A DNA stretch of 64,000 nt from Massariosphaeria phaeospora (taxonomy: Eukaryota > Ascomycota > Dothideomycetes > Pleosporales): contig JAADJZ010000012.1 in assembly GCA_011032825.1 (NCBI GenBank), positions 1,229,909 to 1,293,908 on the forward strand. The letters run 5' to 3'. Each line of letters begins with the position of its first letter. Position 1 is the stretch's first letter. Both the position numbers and the translations under genes were made by a program. This document shows positions 48,061-59,744 of the stretch, in pieces. The notes beneath the pieces are model-generated. The model did not search any database. It had not been told where the DNA came from and saw nothing but the letters and a program-made list of their open reading frames with translations.

Positions 48061-49245
48061 AATATAGCCTATAGAGGTAAAAGCTATACTTAAACGCTTT
48101 AAAAAAAAAGCTTAGAAAAGCACGCAGGTTTCTTAGCGCTTACTAATAGTAACTAGTATTAGATGCAGCGTTTCGTACGCTTTGCAGTAAAGAATACTAC
48201 TACAAAAAAGTTAAAAACGCTTTTTCAAACGCTTTAACTTACTTTTAGCTCAAAACAAGCTGCTACACTATAAGAACAACGGCTTAAAAAAAGCTTTTAG
48301 TATTAAAAAAAAGTATAAAAAGCGTAGCAAACTTCTTAACTTGCAGTAGCGCAAAGAGTACTACGATAGTACTATTTTCTAGTTTTTGCGCAAGCTAAAA
48401 GAAGCACGTGCACAAAAAGCAGTAGTATAACAACAAAAGCATAAAAAGTAGCTTGCAAAGGCAAACAAGAAAGAGTTTTAAGCTGCTGCTAAGCTTTTCT
48501 AAAAGAAAAAAGCAAAAGAAAAGCGTATAGCGAAAGAAAAAGCTAAAGTAGTAAAAAATCAAATAAAAGCTAAACAAGCAGCTGCTTGCGCGGCTAGAAT
48601 TAAAGCTTAAAATACTAAAAAAGCATTTACAACTACTTAAACGAGTAAGCGTAAAGCTTTAAAAAAGCTTTTAGCAAAAAGTAAGTAAATAGAAACGTAG
48701 TAGTAGTTCTATAGCTATTGCAACGTTTTTAGAAACTATACTAGCTGCTTTACCTAAAGTTAACTTTTGTAGCTACACTATCAACGTTCTACGTAAATAT
48801 AAATAGGTAAAGAATAAGCGAAACTTTACTTTAAATAAGCGAAACTATAGTTTAAAATATACGCATGTAGCTTTTCGCTTTGTATTATTAAGTATAGCTA
48901 AAGTTTTGCTAAAGAATACTAAAATATAAAATAGCTACACTGCTACGTTAAAGCATCGCCGATTTTCGCATTAGCTAGCATAGCAAATTGCTTTTGTTTA
49001 CTAACTCTACTTTACGTTTAAAGCGTAATAGTAGGTTTAATTTTAAGTGCGCTAAGCTTTAAGCGAGCTATTTACAAATCTAATCTCGCTAGTTGCTTTA
49101 ATAAACTTGAATACTTTTGCTGCACCTACTGCACCTACTAACTACGCTTTAAATATAATAACCTACTTAGCTAATATTGTAAAGCTTAACGAGCTAAGTT
49201 AATTGCTGCAAAAATTACAAAAATTCAATTGCTTTTAGTAAAGTG

Positions 49246-49515
49246 TTATTAGAGGTGTTCTTTTACCGAAAGTACTTGTTAATTGAACTCGAAGATTCCG
49301 CTTAAGAAATTGTTCTATATTCGAAAAGCTTAATAACAACAAGAAAACAATTTTAATTCTATTTCGAATAGAATAACAAAGTAACAATTTGTTGCCTATA
49401 GATTTAATCTATGTATAAAATGTACTTAGAAAAGTTAACTACAAAGAATTTAAACTATAAAGAAAATTCTACTAATCTATATAGTTCTATAATTTCTTGC
49501 TAAAAGCGTTCTACT
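49246..49515 (+). repeat. Interspersed repeat of about 265 bp, possible solo LTR
   Basis: The unit starting TGTTATTAGAGG is the less mutated, oppositely oriented mate of 9780-10050. It lies within the 5' non-coding part of the MULE and is probably a later insertion. The class is not established. Confidence 0.5.
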
Positions 49516-50049
49516 TAGTTCGCTTAGTATGCTTAGTTGCTAAGCGCTTTAAGCTAGCTAAGCGCTTGCTACTTAGTATACTTAGTTCGCTAAAGCTTTA
49601 ATTGCACTAATTACTATTACGTAACTGCTAACTTAATTCTGCTTTGCGCATTGCTGTACTTTCGTTTTGCAAACTTGCAAGCTCTAACAACTTCTTTGCG
49701 TCGTTGCTTAGTTTACGATACTTAGTATTATCTTTGTTTGTAACATAAAAGCGCATTTACTTGAAAATTTTGCGCGCTTGAATTTCGTACTTTCTAGCGT
49801 TAGCAGCAACTATTTTAGAACTACTTTAAATAAGCAACAAATGCTAGACTTTAGCGCTTAATTCTTTACCTATTCTAAACTCGCTAAATAGCTTTTAAAC
49901 TTAACGAGATTAACTTTAGATTGCTTATAGAGTTTAATAGTAATGCTTTAAACTAGCTGTATAATCTAAAAGTAGTTTTCTTAGTATATTTGCTTTATAA
50001 TCTTAACTATTATATAACTATTAAGTTACTAAACAACTATTTTAAAACC

Positions 50050-52000
50050 TAAAAATATAAAGTATTTATTAAAAAGCTAGTTAAACGCTGCGTAGGTAGG
50101 AAACATACGGTAGCAAAAGTTATAAAAGTTAAGTTACGCTGCGCGTGTAGTAGAAAGTTTACTAAACGTAGTAGTAGTACGCGTAAAACTACTACTTGTA
50201 TAAAAAAAGTTGTATGCCTATAGCTTAAGTATATAAAAAAGTATTTAAATAATCTAGCTAAGTAGTAGTAGCAAATTATAGTACTTAATTCTACTTACAA
50301 TTACTTGCTAGTTAATTTGTTAGCTATTTCTTAGTTTAAGTAGATTAATTACACGGCTGTAGTATTTATCTAAGAAAGTATTAAACGTAGCAACTTTGCT
50401 AGCAATTTTCTATTACAATTGATACCTCTAGAATACAATATAAAAAAGCAAAATATTAAAAACAAAATAGCTAAGATTAGCTACGCTACTTTGAGTAGTA
50501 GAAGCAAAATTTAAGCACTTTTTAATAAGTTAAAGAAGCTAGTAAAAAATAATAAAAACTCTAATAAAGAAACTGTTACGTACTTTGAGCAGCACTATTT
50601 AAATAAGCTTAATTAGCTTAATATACTTTTCTTCGCTTACTTGTATAGTATAAAGATTTTTAAAAATAACTTTAACGTTTTTATGTTAAATTGTACTTAC
50701 AAAATACACTAATTTAACATGTTTTTTTTACACATCGTTAGAGTTACTTGTACAAACAAAACCTACGACGTAGTATACTATTTCTTGCTTAATAAGTAAA
50801 AGATTTTATACAACTTTGCAATGTACTTTTTCTAAAAGCTATTTACTAAGTATAGAGTATTTCTTTTAGCTTTTGTTACAAATTGTAAGCTAGCTTTTAA
50901 AAACGCGCTTAAGACTTAGTTTTTAGATGTTTTACAACGTTTTTGTATTTAGCACGTAAACAACAACGTAGAAAAAAAGCTGCTAAAATACTAAAAAAAC
51001 AGAACTATTTTACTGCAGCTTATAGAAGCAGAGCGCGCAAAAGAAATAAAAAAGCTTTAAAAGAAAAAAAATAGTTTTATAGAAAAATAAAGTGCTTTAG
51101 TAGCCTGCTAGTAGCGCTTTAATTTTAAGAACTATTAAATTAAGCTACAAAACAAGTATAGTAAAGTTGTAGCTTTTATTACTTATTTCAAGAATTATGT
51201 AATTCTTTAAAGAAAAAAGTAAGCTAAGTATCTTTGCAAATACAACTTAGATTTTAGCTAGCGCGTTACTTTTCGCTTAGAAAGTAGCTACACTTAACTT
51301 AAATCTACTATTATAAGTAGAACTAGCTATATTTACTATATTGTACTTTATATTTACTACTTAACCTGCGTTAAAAAAAATACAAGAAAGAAATATTTTA
51401 AAAGTACACTTAAGTAGCAACTAACGTTAAACTGCTTAAGTTTAAAAAACTACATTACAAAGTTTCTCTTAAGGCACTTTGTTACTTAAAAAAGCAACTT
51501 TTACTCGCTAAAGCTCTAGATTATTTTACAAATAAAAAGTATTTAAAAGCGTTTAAGATTAAGTATTAAATGCTTTGCAAACACGTGCTTTACGCGCTAC
51601 TCTATTAAACTACGTTATTAGAGTTAAAATTAGAAGCTAAAAGAATAGAGCAACATTAGTAGTTTTACCTAGTTCGTTTAAAGAAACTTTCTTTGCTAGT
51701 TATTTTCTAAGATCTCGTAGTAATATACTTAAGCAAAGAACGCTCTAAAAAGAATAAAAAAAGAAAATTAATAGCAGCTGCTAGCGCCTTACAGCGTAAG
51801 CTCTAAAATTTAATTAAAGTTGAAATTACTTGCTAACACGTTTCTTAACTTACTTACGCTTTTTAAATTACTTTTAGCGCAACTTAGAGCATTTAGAGCA
51901 CTCTAAGTACTTAATTTAAAAAAAAAAAGTTAAAGTTACTAAGCGAGTTACTACTGTAAGACAATTTACTAAGACAATTACTAAAAACTAGTTATAGCAA
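50050..52000 (+). pseudogene. MULE transposase, RIP-destroyed
   Basis: Read through stops, the frame shows an N-terminal FAR1-like block (VKLRC then STRKTTT, 50150-50200). The MULE core follows: LNCTYK near 50690, LLHIVRVTCTNKTYDVVYY-like sequence near 50730-50790, FVTNCKLAFKNAL near 50870 and a (C)I-HVNNNVEKK block near 50945-50980. These correspond to the conserved DCTYK, LLHIVGVT, TDCE and WHVNxNV blocks of MULE transposases. The catalytic DDE is broken by stops and substitutions. Confidence 0.75.
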
Positions 52001-53842
52001 AGTTAAGCGCCTAAGAAAACTACTTTTTCTATTAACAATTTAGTAGCTACGATAATAGAAATAAAAGAAAAAATAAAGTAAATAAAAAAAGCGTATATAA
52101 GTAGCAGCAAAGCGAGTGCTAGCGCAAGCGCTATTGCTAGCAGCAATCGTAAACGCTTTTTACTAGTTGAATCTAAATTTAAGTATAAACTAAATAAGCT
52201 AGCGCTTGCTTGTAAGCGCGGCAAACAAGCGAAAAAGCAAGCTAGCTATAGATTTGCGTATTAAAGTTTTAGAAAATCTACAGTTTACTAAGCAACCGTA
52301 CAACAACGCTTTATTAGATTTAACTAAAATTCACTACGCTGCCTAAGATAGTAAATACAAAAAAATATCTAAAATAATAATGTAAAAATGTAGTGTAGTA
52401 ATAAAGTTGTAAAGAAAGTAAAACTAAGTTGCTAAATGTAAACTAAGTTGCTAAATGTAAACTAAGTGCTAGAAAATAGCAACATTTTAAGCTAAATTCT
52501 TGCTAATTCGAAGAAATTGCTGCATTAGTAGCGCTAACTAGGCGTATATTCGTTAATAGCTATAGCGCAAAGCTATTTTATATTTTAGTATTTCTTAGCA
52601 AAACTTTAGTTGTACTTAATAATACAAAGCGAAAAAGTGCACGCGTACATTTCAAACTATAGTTTCGCTTATTAAAAGTGTAGTTTCGCTTATTCTTTAT
52701 CTATAGATAATACAAGTTAATTGCAAGCATGTTAAAAGTTTCTTTACTAATTTTTTTTTATAAAAATAGCTATTGTAGCTGTTACAATAACTTTATCTTT
52801 GTAGTAGTAAGCATGTTGTTTAGCAATTGTTACGCGTTTTTAATTGCTACGCATTCGTGTATAGTAGAGTGCTTATGCGCTACACAAGCTATTACAGTAC
52901 ACAAGCTACTTTGTTTAAAATTAGCATGCGCAAAAATAAAGCTGTAGAGCTAACGTAAAGCACTAGCGAACTCAACAAACTAGTAAACTCGATAAAATTT
53001 GCCAAGACTACTACCTTCTCTATCAACGCGATATGTTTCAACTAACTAACGCGTTATTACACTAACACGAAAGAAAACTTCAGCTTGCTTTTAAAGCTTA
53101 TAATTCTAGCTAATTTTAAAGCTATTAAGCTGCTGCTAGTGCTTTTAACGTTAAACACTATACTCTTTCTAAACGCGCTAGAAGAATTTTATTTCAAGCT
53201 TAAACACGACTTACATTTTTAAAGCTTACTACAACTAAAGAGCAAACAATTATCCAATATATTCTTAACTTTGATTTGCGAGAATTTGCTTTTCGGCTGT
53301 CTAAAGTAGAAAATATAGAAAATAAACTAGTAGCTGCGCAAAGTAAAGAGCTAGTAGGCAAAAACTAGGCTAAGAAATTTGTAACGCGTTTAGGCGAGCT
53401 TAAAATAGCTTTCAATCGAGCAAAAAACTAGCAGAGAATACAATAGAAAGATTTTAAAGTAATTAGCGCGTAGTTTAAGCTTGTTGAAGATACCAAAGCT
53501 AAGTACAGCATCTAGAATAATAATATACACAACTTTGACAAAACTAGTTTCTAAATAAGTGTTATTAGGTTTATAAAAGTCGTTACAAGCTTTTAAAAAC
53601 GTACTCGACTTAATTTTATCTAGCTAGGCAATTAGAAGTAAGTAATAGTTATTCAAAGCATCTGCGCTGCAAGGTACGCAATCCTGCTATTTATTATTTA
53701 CAAAAAGCGCGTTTACATTTTAGCATAGTACAAGAAAAACTTTATACTTAGCAATTAGAAGCTCTTAGTTTCTAAAAACAGCTAAACAAACAACGCTTTT
53801 AGTTTTAAATAGTTAAAGCATTTTAACGCGCATACAAAAGCG

Positions 53843-54168
53843 TACGCTAGCGAATAAGTAGAAGGTACCTATCGTTGGGTATAGGTTGGGTTAGAGTCGC
53901 ACAGACCTAGGGTTAAAGTTAGGTTAGAGTAATCAAAGCGTGGGTTAAGGTTGGGTTATAGGTACTACCTTTAGGTTAATAAACCTGTTATAACTAGCTG
54001 TTATAATTATAAAAAGAAAATATATTAAAATATAGAATTGTAGAGGTCTGTGCTAACTCAACCTATACCCACGCTAAAACGTTTTAGCGTGGGTATAGGT
54101 TGGGTTAGCACTAGAGTCTTACGTAAGCTAACCCAACTTTAACTCAACCTATACCCATTTACCACTCT
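53843..54168 (+). mobile_element. Short non-autonomous element, family 1 (326 bp), least mutated copy
   Basis: The copy is flanked by a perfect 9-bp duplication ACAAAAGCG (53834-53842 and 54169-54177). It is visibly GC-richer than the other copies (GGGTATAGGTTGGGTTAG), so it is the nearest to the pre-RIP sequence apart from its mirror copy. The homologous unoccupied site is seen near 2515-2540 in the related Fot1-like element. Confidence 0.92.
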
Positions 54169-54745
54169 ACAAAAGCGCGTTAGGTAAAAAAGTATTAGCT
54201 GCTTATTTTGAACGGCTATAAGAGCTAATAATCTTAGAATTTCAAAAACTATTGCTTTAAGTACAAAATCTTTACGCTTTGCATGCTAGCTTATTTATTT
54301 TATATTCTTTAGCTGCTAGATGTAGTTTGCTTCTCGCTGCTAAAGCTAAAGTACTCTTAACGCGTTTGAAACTTAGCGCGCTAGCGCGTTTTCTATATCA
54401 ACAAAGAAAGCTTTCTACTAGCCTTTAAAAACGCGTTTTTTAAAGTATTTACAACAAAGAACTGCAAAAAGGCTTTTAAAGTTTTAAAGCTAGTTTCTAT
54501 CAACGCGTAGGTAGTTTTTAATTGTTTTAAAGTACAACTGTGTACCTCGCTACTACTTCTCGCACTAGAAACGCCGTAGCAGTCAAAAACTCTAAGCAAT
54601 ACGCTTGAATTTAGATCGCAATTAAAGCTTATTACTACTAAGCTTGGTTTCTCTCTATTATCTCTAAAGAATAGAGTTAATTAGCTTGTTAAAGAGTTCT
54701 ACTAGATAGCCTATTAGGTTAAGCTAATGCGCGATTGAATTTCTA

Positions 54746-56879
54746 CAGTGCCTGTGCACTTCGTGCACAGTTTCGAGTCGTGCACGATTCTCAAAACTAA
54801 CACCTAAACTTTACTTTACTATAATTCAACAACTACAATAGCTATAGATAAAGCGCTTGCAGCTATCAACGCGCTAAAACTAGAAGAAAAACTTGTATAC
54901 AAAAAAATTGCTAATAAATATAGTGTTAATTGCACAACGTTGTTGCGCTGCTATTGCCTAATTACGCGCCTACGCGACGACGCGTACAACAACATGCGCG
55001 CACTCAACGTACAGCACGAAGCTAAGCTTGTTAAATATATTAAAAGCTTTACAAAGAAACGCCTACTACTTACAAAAGCAATAATACAATTATACGCCTT
55101 TAAGCTAGCAAAACAGAATGTTTTTAAAAGCTAGGTTACGCGCTTTTTAAAGCGCAATAAGAATAACTTAACATTTTGCTAAGCACTTGCTATGGATTCT
55201 GTACGCTACAACGCTAATTTCTCTAAAAAATATAGCTTGTATTTTCAACTACTCTAAGAGAAAGTTACTTAGTACAATATCTAGCTTTAGAATACCTACA
55301 ATATAGATAAAAAAAGCTTTGCAATTAAAGTGCTTGCAAAGTTAAAAAGAATTTTTAGCAAAGAGGCTTATACACGTAAGCGTGTAAACTTAGCTTTTCA
55401 AAATAGCTCTCGTAAGTAGATAACGCTATTGGCGTTAATTTGCGCTAATAGCACTGCGCTGCTGCTAGCTATTATCTATTTAGCTGCTAAAGAAAACGTA
55501 CAAGCTAGCTAGGTTGAGAATATCAAGCCTAGCATCTATACAGTACATTTCACAACTTCTTTATTAAGCTAGACAAATAATGAGATAAGCTTTGCGTAGC
55601 TAGAACAAGTTTTTAATTGCTATACAAAGCAGAAAGCACAGCGAAAATAGCGATTACTTATTATTAACAAGCATAGCAGCTATGTAACGATCGATTTTAT
55701 CAACTTTTGCGATAAGAATAGAATACTACTTTGTATATTTCCTTTGCATTCAACTTATACGCTGCAACTACTAGATGTTAAATACTTTAGTTTACTAGCA
55801 TTTAACTATAGTTAAGAGCTTACAAAACACCTCTATACATCGCTTAAATAGATTCTAATTAATAAAAGCTACTTTTTTTTATTATTCTAGGGCGCCTAGA
55901 GCTCTACATTCAACAAGAAGCTAATACTTAGCTCGTTTAAAGCTACTAGCATATCGCTACTCAATCTAAACAGAATACTCGATAGATTTAGGCTATTAAC
56001 ACTAAACAGCTTAGAATTGTTAGAATTATCTATTTTAGTCTACTTAAGAGGCGATTGGCAGAAAATAGAAACGTTGATTAATAGATCTGCGAAGAATACG
56101 CACTCTAGGAAAACGCGCAAAGTAATAAAAACTCTTTACTACTTTGTAGCTTAGAACGAGTTTCTACACTATAAAATAGCTGCTATAAAAAAAGCTTTAC
56201 AGAAGAAAAAGCAACGCTTTACAAAGCGTAAAGCTTTATTTTTACAGCAGCATTAGAAGTATTATAGAAGTACTATTTTCTAGTTACCTCGTGCTAAAAG
56301 AGAAGCAAAGAAATGATATAAGATTTTTCAACGCCTTGCACATAAAGAAAAGCTTGCAAAAGCTAATAAAAAAAAGCTTTAAAACAATAATAAGCTACTT
56401 AAGAAAAAGCTTGCAGAGAAAAAGCGTGTAGCGCGAGAAGCAGCTAAGTTAGTGCAAAAGAAAAAAAAAGCTAAGAAAGCTAAACAGGCAGCTGCGCGCG
56501 CACAAGAAAAACAGCGCTAAAAAAAAAAAAAACGCTTAAAAAGCTCTACAATTATTTTAAAGAAGCAAGAAAGTAGCTTCAAAGCTTTTTATTAAGTAGA
56601 AAAAGCGTGCGCGTTGTGCTAAAGGTGCTGAAAATAGTAAGTCGTCTAATATAGCTGCGCTAGCTGCAGCGCCTACTATTAACTCTCGCAAGCGCAAAAT
56701 TACTTAGCTAGCTAGGTATATATAGAGTTATTTTATTGCAAAGATCTATAGAGTACTTTACTAAAAAATCTTTGCGATAATATTATTTGTACGTAGCTCT
56801 AGAGCCTTATATCTAGAATAGCTATTATTTTCGAAAATCGTGCACGACTCGAAACTGTGCACAAAGTGCACGAGCACTG
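54746..56879 (+). mobile_element. Fot1/pogo-like transposon, 2.1-kb family, complete length
   Basis: The 2,134-bp element has TIRs of about 50 bp beginning CAGTGCCTGTGCACTTCGTG, themselves partly palindromic, and TA at 54744-54745 and 56880-56881. A broken transposase lies on the + strand: the N-terminal block LVKYIKSFTKKRL near 55025, VTRFLKRN near 55135, and a Lys/Arg-rich tail near 56350-56550. It is nested inside the 1.85-kb-family element. Confidence 0.85.
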
Positions 56880-57274
56880 TAGCCTTAAAAAAACTATTGA
56901 AAAAGCAACAAAAAGAAAATTACGAAAACGAAAGCGGATTTAGACAGGTGGCATAATAGAGTATAGTAATAGATTAGCGCAAGTAGCTGCTAAAGCGTCT
57001 ACAGCACTTTAGCTATTAAAGAAAGCGCGTAGTAGAAAGAGTTAAGAAAGAGCACAACTAGCTCTACAGCGCTGTAGAAACTATAGTAATACAAAGCACA
57101 ATGCCCGAACCTACTAAAAGAATATAGAAAAAGCTTTTAAATCTAAAGCTAGCACGACGTACGCAGGTTCCTTGTTTAATAGCAATTAATTTAATGTTCT
57201 TTAAAATAAGTTGGTTGTGCTAAGATATTTTGTCGAGTTTACTAGTTTGTTGAGTTCGCTAGTACTTTACGTTA

Positions 57275-58381
57275 CATACAAATTGTATTATTATAATTTT
57301 TTTTAGTGTAGTACTATATAGAGCCTTGCGTAGCTTTTGTACTACTTAAATTTTTGTAGTACTTTAATTTAGCAGCTGCGCGTAGTAGTTTTAGGTAAAA
57401 GCAATAGTAGCAAAAGTGCAGCATTAATACTACTTTTAGCACTTACAATACAACGCTTTTTGTAGATTTTAAAGCAGCGCTTTGTAAAGCTTTTTACTTG
57501 CTTTTGTTTAGTATATCGCAAGATTTTTGTAAAGTTGCAGCGTTGCGTTGCTACTTTTTAAGCGCGCGCGCTGCGGCTAGTTTTGCAGCTTTTACTTTAC
57601 GCTTCTTTGCTACGCGCTTTCTCGCAATTTGCTACAACGCTTTTGCTTTTTTTGCTATTTTTTTCTTGTATAGTGTAGCTGCAGCTTTAAGCTCGCAATT
57701 GTAAGTTTTTTGAAGTTTTTTTTGCTTTTTTTTGCGCTGTCTAACTATTTTGCGCGCATAAGCTTTTTAAACTTTGCAAAAACTTTATAGTATAGCACTG
57801 CTACAAAACTCTTCGCGCTACTGCAAGTTAAAAACTTTACTTTTTTTTTTATACTTTTGTTTAGTAGTAATCGCAGCGCGTAGGCTTTTGTTTTTGTAGT
57901 AAAAAAGCTTGTTTTAAACTTGTAAAAAGTGTAATGCAGCAGCAACGCGTTTGCTTTTAGCTTTTCTTTTATTTGCAACTCTAGCGTCTAAATCTTTTTG
58001 CAAGTTTTTTTTAACTATTTTTATTACCTAGCTTTTATAGTTTTGTATTTTTATTTTAATTAAAAGTAGTAGTGTTAAAGCGTTTTAGTATAACCTTTGC
58101 ATTTATAAGCTACACGCTTGTAGCTTAAAAACTTTTTAAAATAAACTTTAGCTTTATTGTACTACCCTACGCTAACTAAAATATCAAAAAAGTTACTTTT
58201 TTTAACGCTAATAAGCTTTTGCGATTAGTATAAATAGCAGTTAAGTTTTTAAGTATAGTACTTTAAAAGTAGCAAGAATAATACTACATTAAGCAGCTGT
58301 AAAGTGTAAGTTAAATAAAAAATAAAAATAGCAAAAAGAATTTTTTTAGCGTTGTAGTAGTTAATAAACTCGCGCGTAATT
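57275..58381 (-). pseudogene. 3' half of a Fot1/pogo-like transposase relic (left copy)
   Basis: Read on the - strand, the region matches the Lys/Ala-rich C-terminal part of the 2.1-kb-family transposases (compare 48300-48600). It ends at the short element in the palindrome centre, so the 5' half is missing. The 68-codon frame at 57498-57704 is an antisense accident and is duplicated in the other arm. Confidence 0.6.
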
Positions 58382-58632
58382 AGAGTAGTAAATAGGTATA
58401 AGTTAAGTTAAAGTTAAGTTAGCTTACGTAAAACTCTAGTGCTAACTTAACTTATACCTACGCTAGCGAATAAGTAGAAAGTACTTATTAATAAATATAA
58501 GTTAGGTTATAAGTTGCACAAACTTTAGGTTAAAATTAAGTTATAGTTACTTTAGCGTAGGTAGAAGTTAAGTTAGAGAGTTTTACGTAAGCTAACTTAA
58601 CTTTAACTTAACTTATACCTATTTACTACTCT
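58382..58632. repeat. Chimeric short element at the palindrome centre (251 bp)
   Basis: Both outer ends are the family-1 3' terminus AGAGTAGTAAATAGGTATAA in opposite orientation. The middle carries the 5' end CTACGCTAGCGAATAAGTAG followed by family-2-like sequence in a single orientation. No direct 9-bp duplication flanks it; instead the flanks are inverted (GCGTAATT / AATTACGC). Confidence 0.75.
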
Positions 58633-59744
58633 AATTACGCGCGAGTTTATTAACTACTACAACGCTAAAAAAATTCTTTTTGCTATTTTTTTTTTTTTAT
58701 TTCTTACACTTTACAGCTGCTTATGTAGTATTATTCTTGCTACTTTTAAAGTACTATACTTAAAAACTTAACTGCTATTTATACTAATCGCAAAAGCTTA
58801 TTAGCGTTAAAAAAAGTAACTTTTTTGATATTTTAGTTAGCGTAGGGTAGTACAATAAAGCTAAAGTTTATTTTAAAAAGTTTTTAAGCTACAAGCGTGT
58901 AGCTTATTAAATAAATGCAAAGGTTATACTAAAACGCTTTAACACTACTACTTTTAATTAAAATAAAAATACAAAACTATAAAAGCTAGGTAATAAAAAT
59001 AGTTAAAAAAAACTTGCAAAAAGATTTAGACGCTAGAGTTGCAAATAAAAGAAAAGCTAAAAGCAAACGCGTTGCTGCTGCATTACACTTTTTACAAGTT
59101 TAAAACAAGCTTTTTTACTACAAAAACAAAAGCCTACGCGCTGCGATTACTACTAAACAAAGTATAAAAAAAAAAGTAAAGTTTTTAACTTGCAGTAGCG
59201 CGAAGAGTTTTGTAGCAGTGCTATACTATAAAGTTTTTGCAAAGTTTTAAAAAGCTTATGCGCGCAAAATAGTTAGACAGCGCAAAAAAAAGCAAAAAAA
59301 CTTCAAAAAACTTACAATTGCGAGCTTAAAGCTGCAGCTACACTATACAAGAAAAAAATAGCAAAAAAAGCAAAAGCGTTGTAGCAAATTGCGAGAAAGC
59401 GCGTAGCAAAGAAGCGTAAAGTAAAAGCTGCAAAACTAGCCGCAGCGCGCGCGCTTAAAAAGTAGCAACGCAACGCTGCAACTTTACAAAAATCTTGCGA
59501 TATACTAAACAAAAGCAAGTAAAAAGCTTTACAAAGCGCTGCTTTAAAATCTACAAAAAGCGTTGTATTGTAAGTGCTAAAAAGTAGTATTAATGCTGCA
59601 CTTTTGCTACTATTGCTTTTACCTAAAACTACTACGCGCAGCTGCTAAATTAAAGTACTACAAAAATTTAAGTAGTACAAAAGCTACGCAAGGCTCTATA
59701 TAGTACTACACTAAAAAAAATTATAATAATACAATTTGTATGTA
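58633..59744 (+). pseudogene. 3' half of a Fot1/pogo-like transposase relic (right copy)
   Basis: This is the mirror image of 57275-58381, here in + orientation, truncated at its 5' side by the central short element. It contains the same antisense 68-codon frame (59312-59518, -). Confidence 0.6.

Larger units (their letters stand above)
46295..48720 (+). pseudogene. Fot1/pogo-like transposase, RIP-inactivated
   Basis: The frame starts at ATG 46295. The first stop, TAG at 46361, is one C-to-T change from CAG. The next, TAG at 46568, falls where the family has Trp (TGG) just before VTRF. The HTH/CENP-B region (EYELIEYIRSLTKQELPPP near 46480) is well preserved, and the DDE part further on is heavily mutated. 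The frame is interrupted by short elements at 47400-48060. The Lys/Ala/Arg-rich C-terminal coil lies near 48400-48600. Confidence 0.7.
48806..52701 (+). mobile_element. MULE (Mutator-like) transposon relic
   Basis: The 3,896-bp element has inverted repeats of about 125-150 bp at both ends. Each contains two near-tandem copies of AATAAGCGAAACT, and the first bases are GGTAAAG / GATAAAG. It is flanked by an 8-bp duplication TATAAATA / TATAGATA (48798-48805 and 52702-52709, one RIP-type mismatch). It is inserted in the 3' part of a Fot1-like element. The encoded transposase relic is of MULE type. Confidence 0.8.
46197..52864 (+). mobile_element. Fot1/pogo-like transposon (2.1-kb family) expanded by nested elements
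   Basis: The left terminus CCGTGCACGGACGCGTAGCG at 46197 has an inverted, RIP-altered counterpart ending at 52864. About 40 bp align with only C/T or G/A differences. TA flanks both ends (46195-46196 and 52865-52866). Removing the short elements (47400-48060) and the MULE (48806-52701) with their TSDs leaves 2,094 bp, close to the 2,134-bp relative at 54746-56879. The left end is barely mutated and forms the right border of the gene island. Confidence 0.82.
52953..57272 (+). mobile_element. Fot1/pogo-like transposon (1.85-kb family) with two nested elements, left arm of palindrome
   Basis: TIRs of about 45 bp start ACGTAAAGCACTAGCGAACT, with TA at 52951-52952 and 57273-57274. Removing the 326-bp element (53843) and the 2.1-kb element (54746) with their TSDs leaves about 1,848 bp, equal to the copy at 1641-3487. 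The relic transposase runs on the + strand at 53040-54640 and continues after 56882. Confidence 0.85.

Noticed and set aside
48395..48577. Hydrophobic 60-residue frame on the - strand
   Set aside because: It is the antisense of the Lys/Ala-rich transposase tail; AAA/AAG codons read backwards give Phe/Leu.
53843..54168. Telomere-like GGGTTAG strings in the short elements
   Set aside because: They are not tandem TTAGGG repeats, occur inside a 326-bp element with TSDs, and are scattered through the window.
57498..59518. Identical 68-codon open frames at 57498-57704 (+) and 59312-59518 (-)
   Set aside because: They are antisense to the Lys-rich tail of a transposase relic and identical only because they lie in the two arms of the palindrome.
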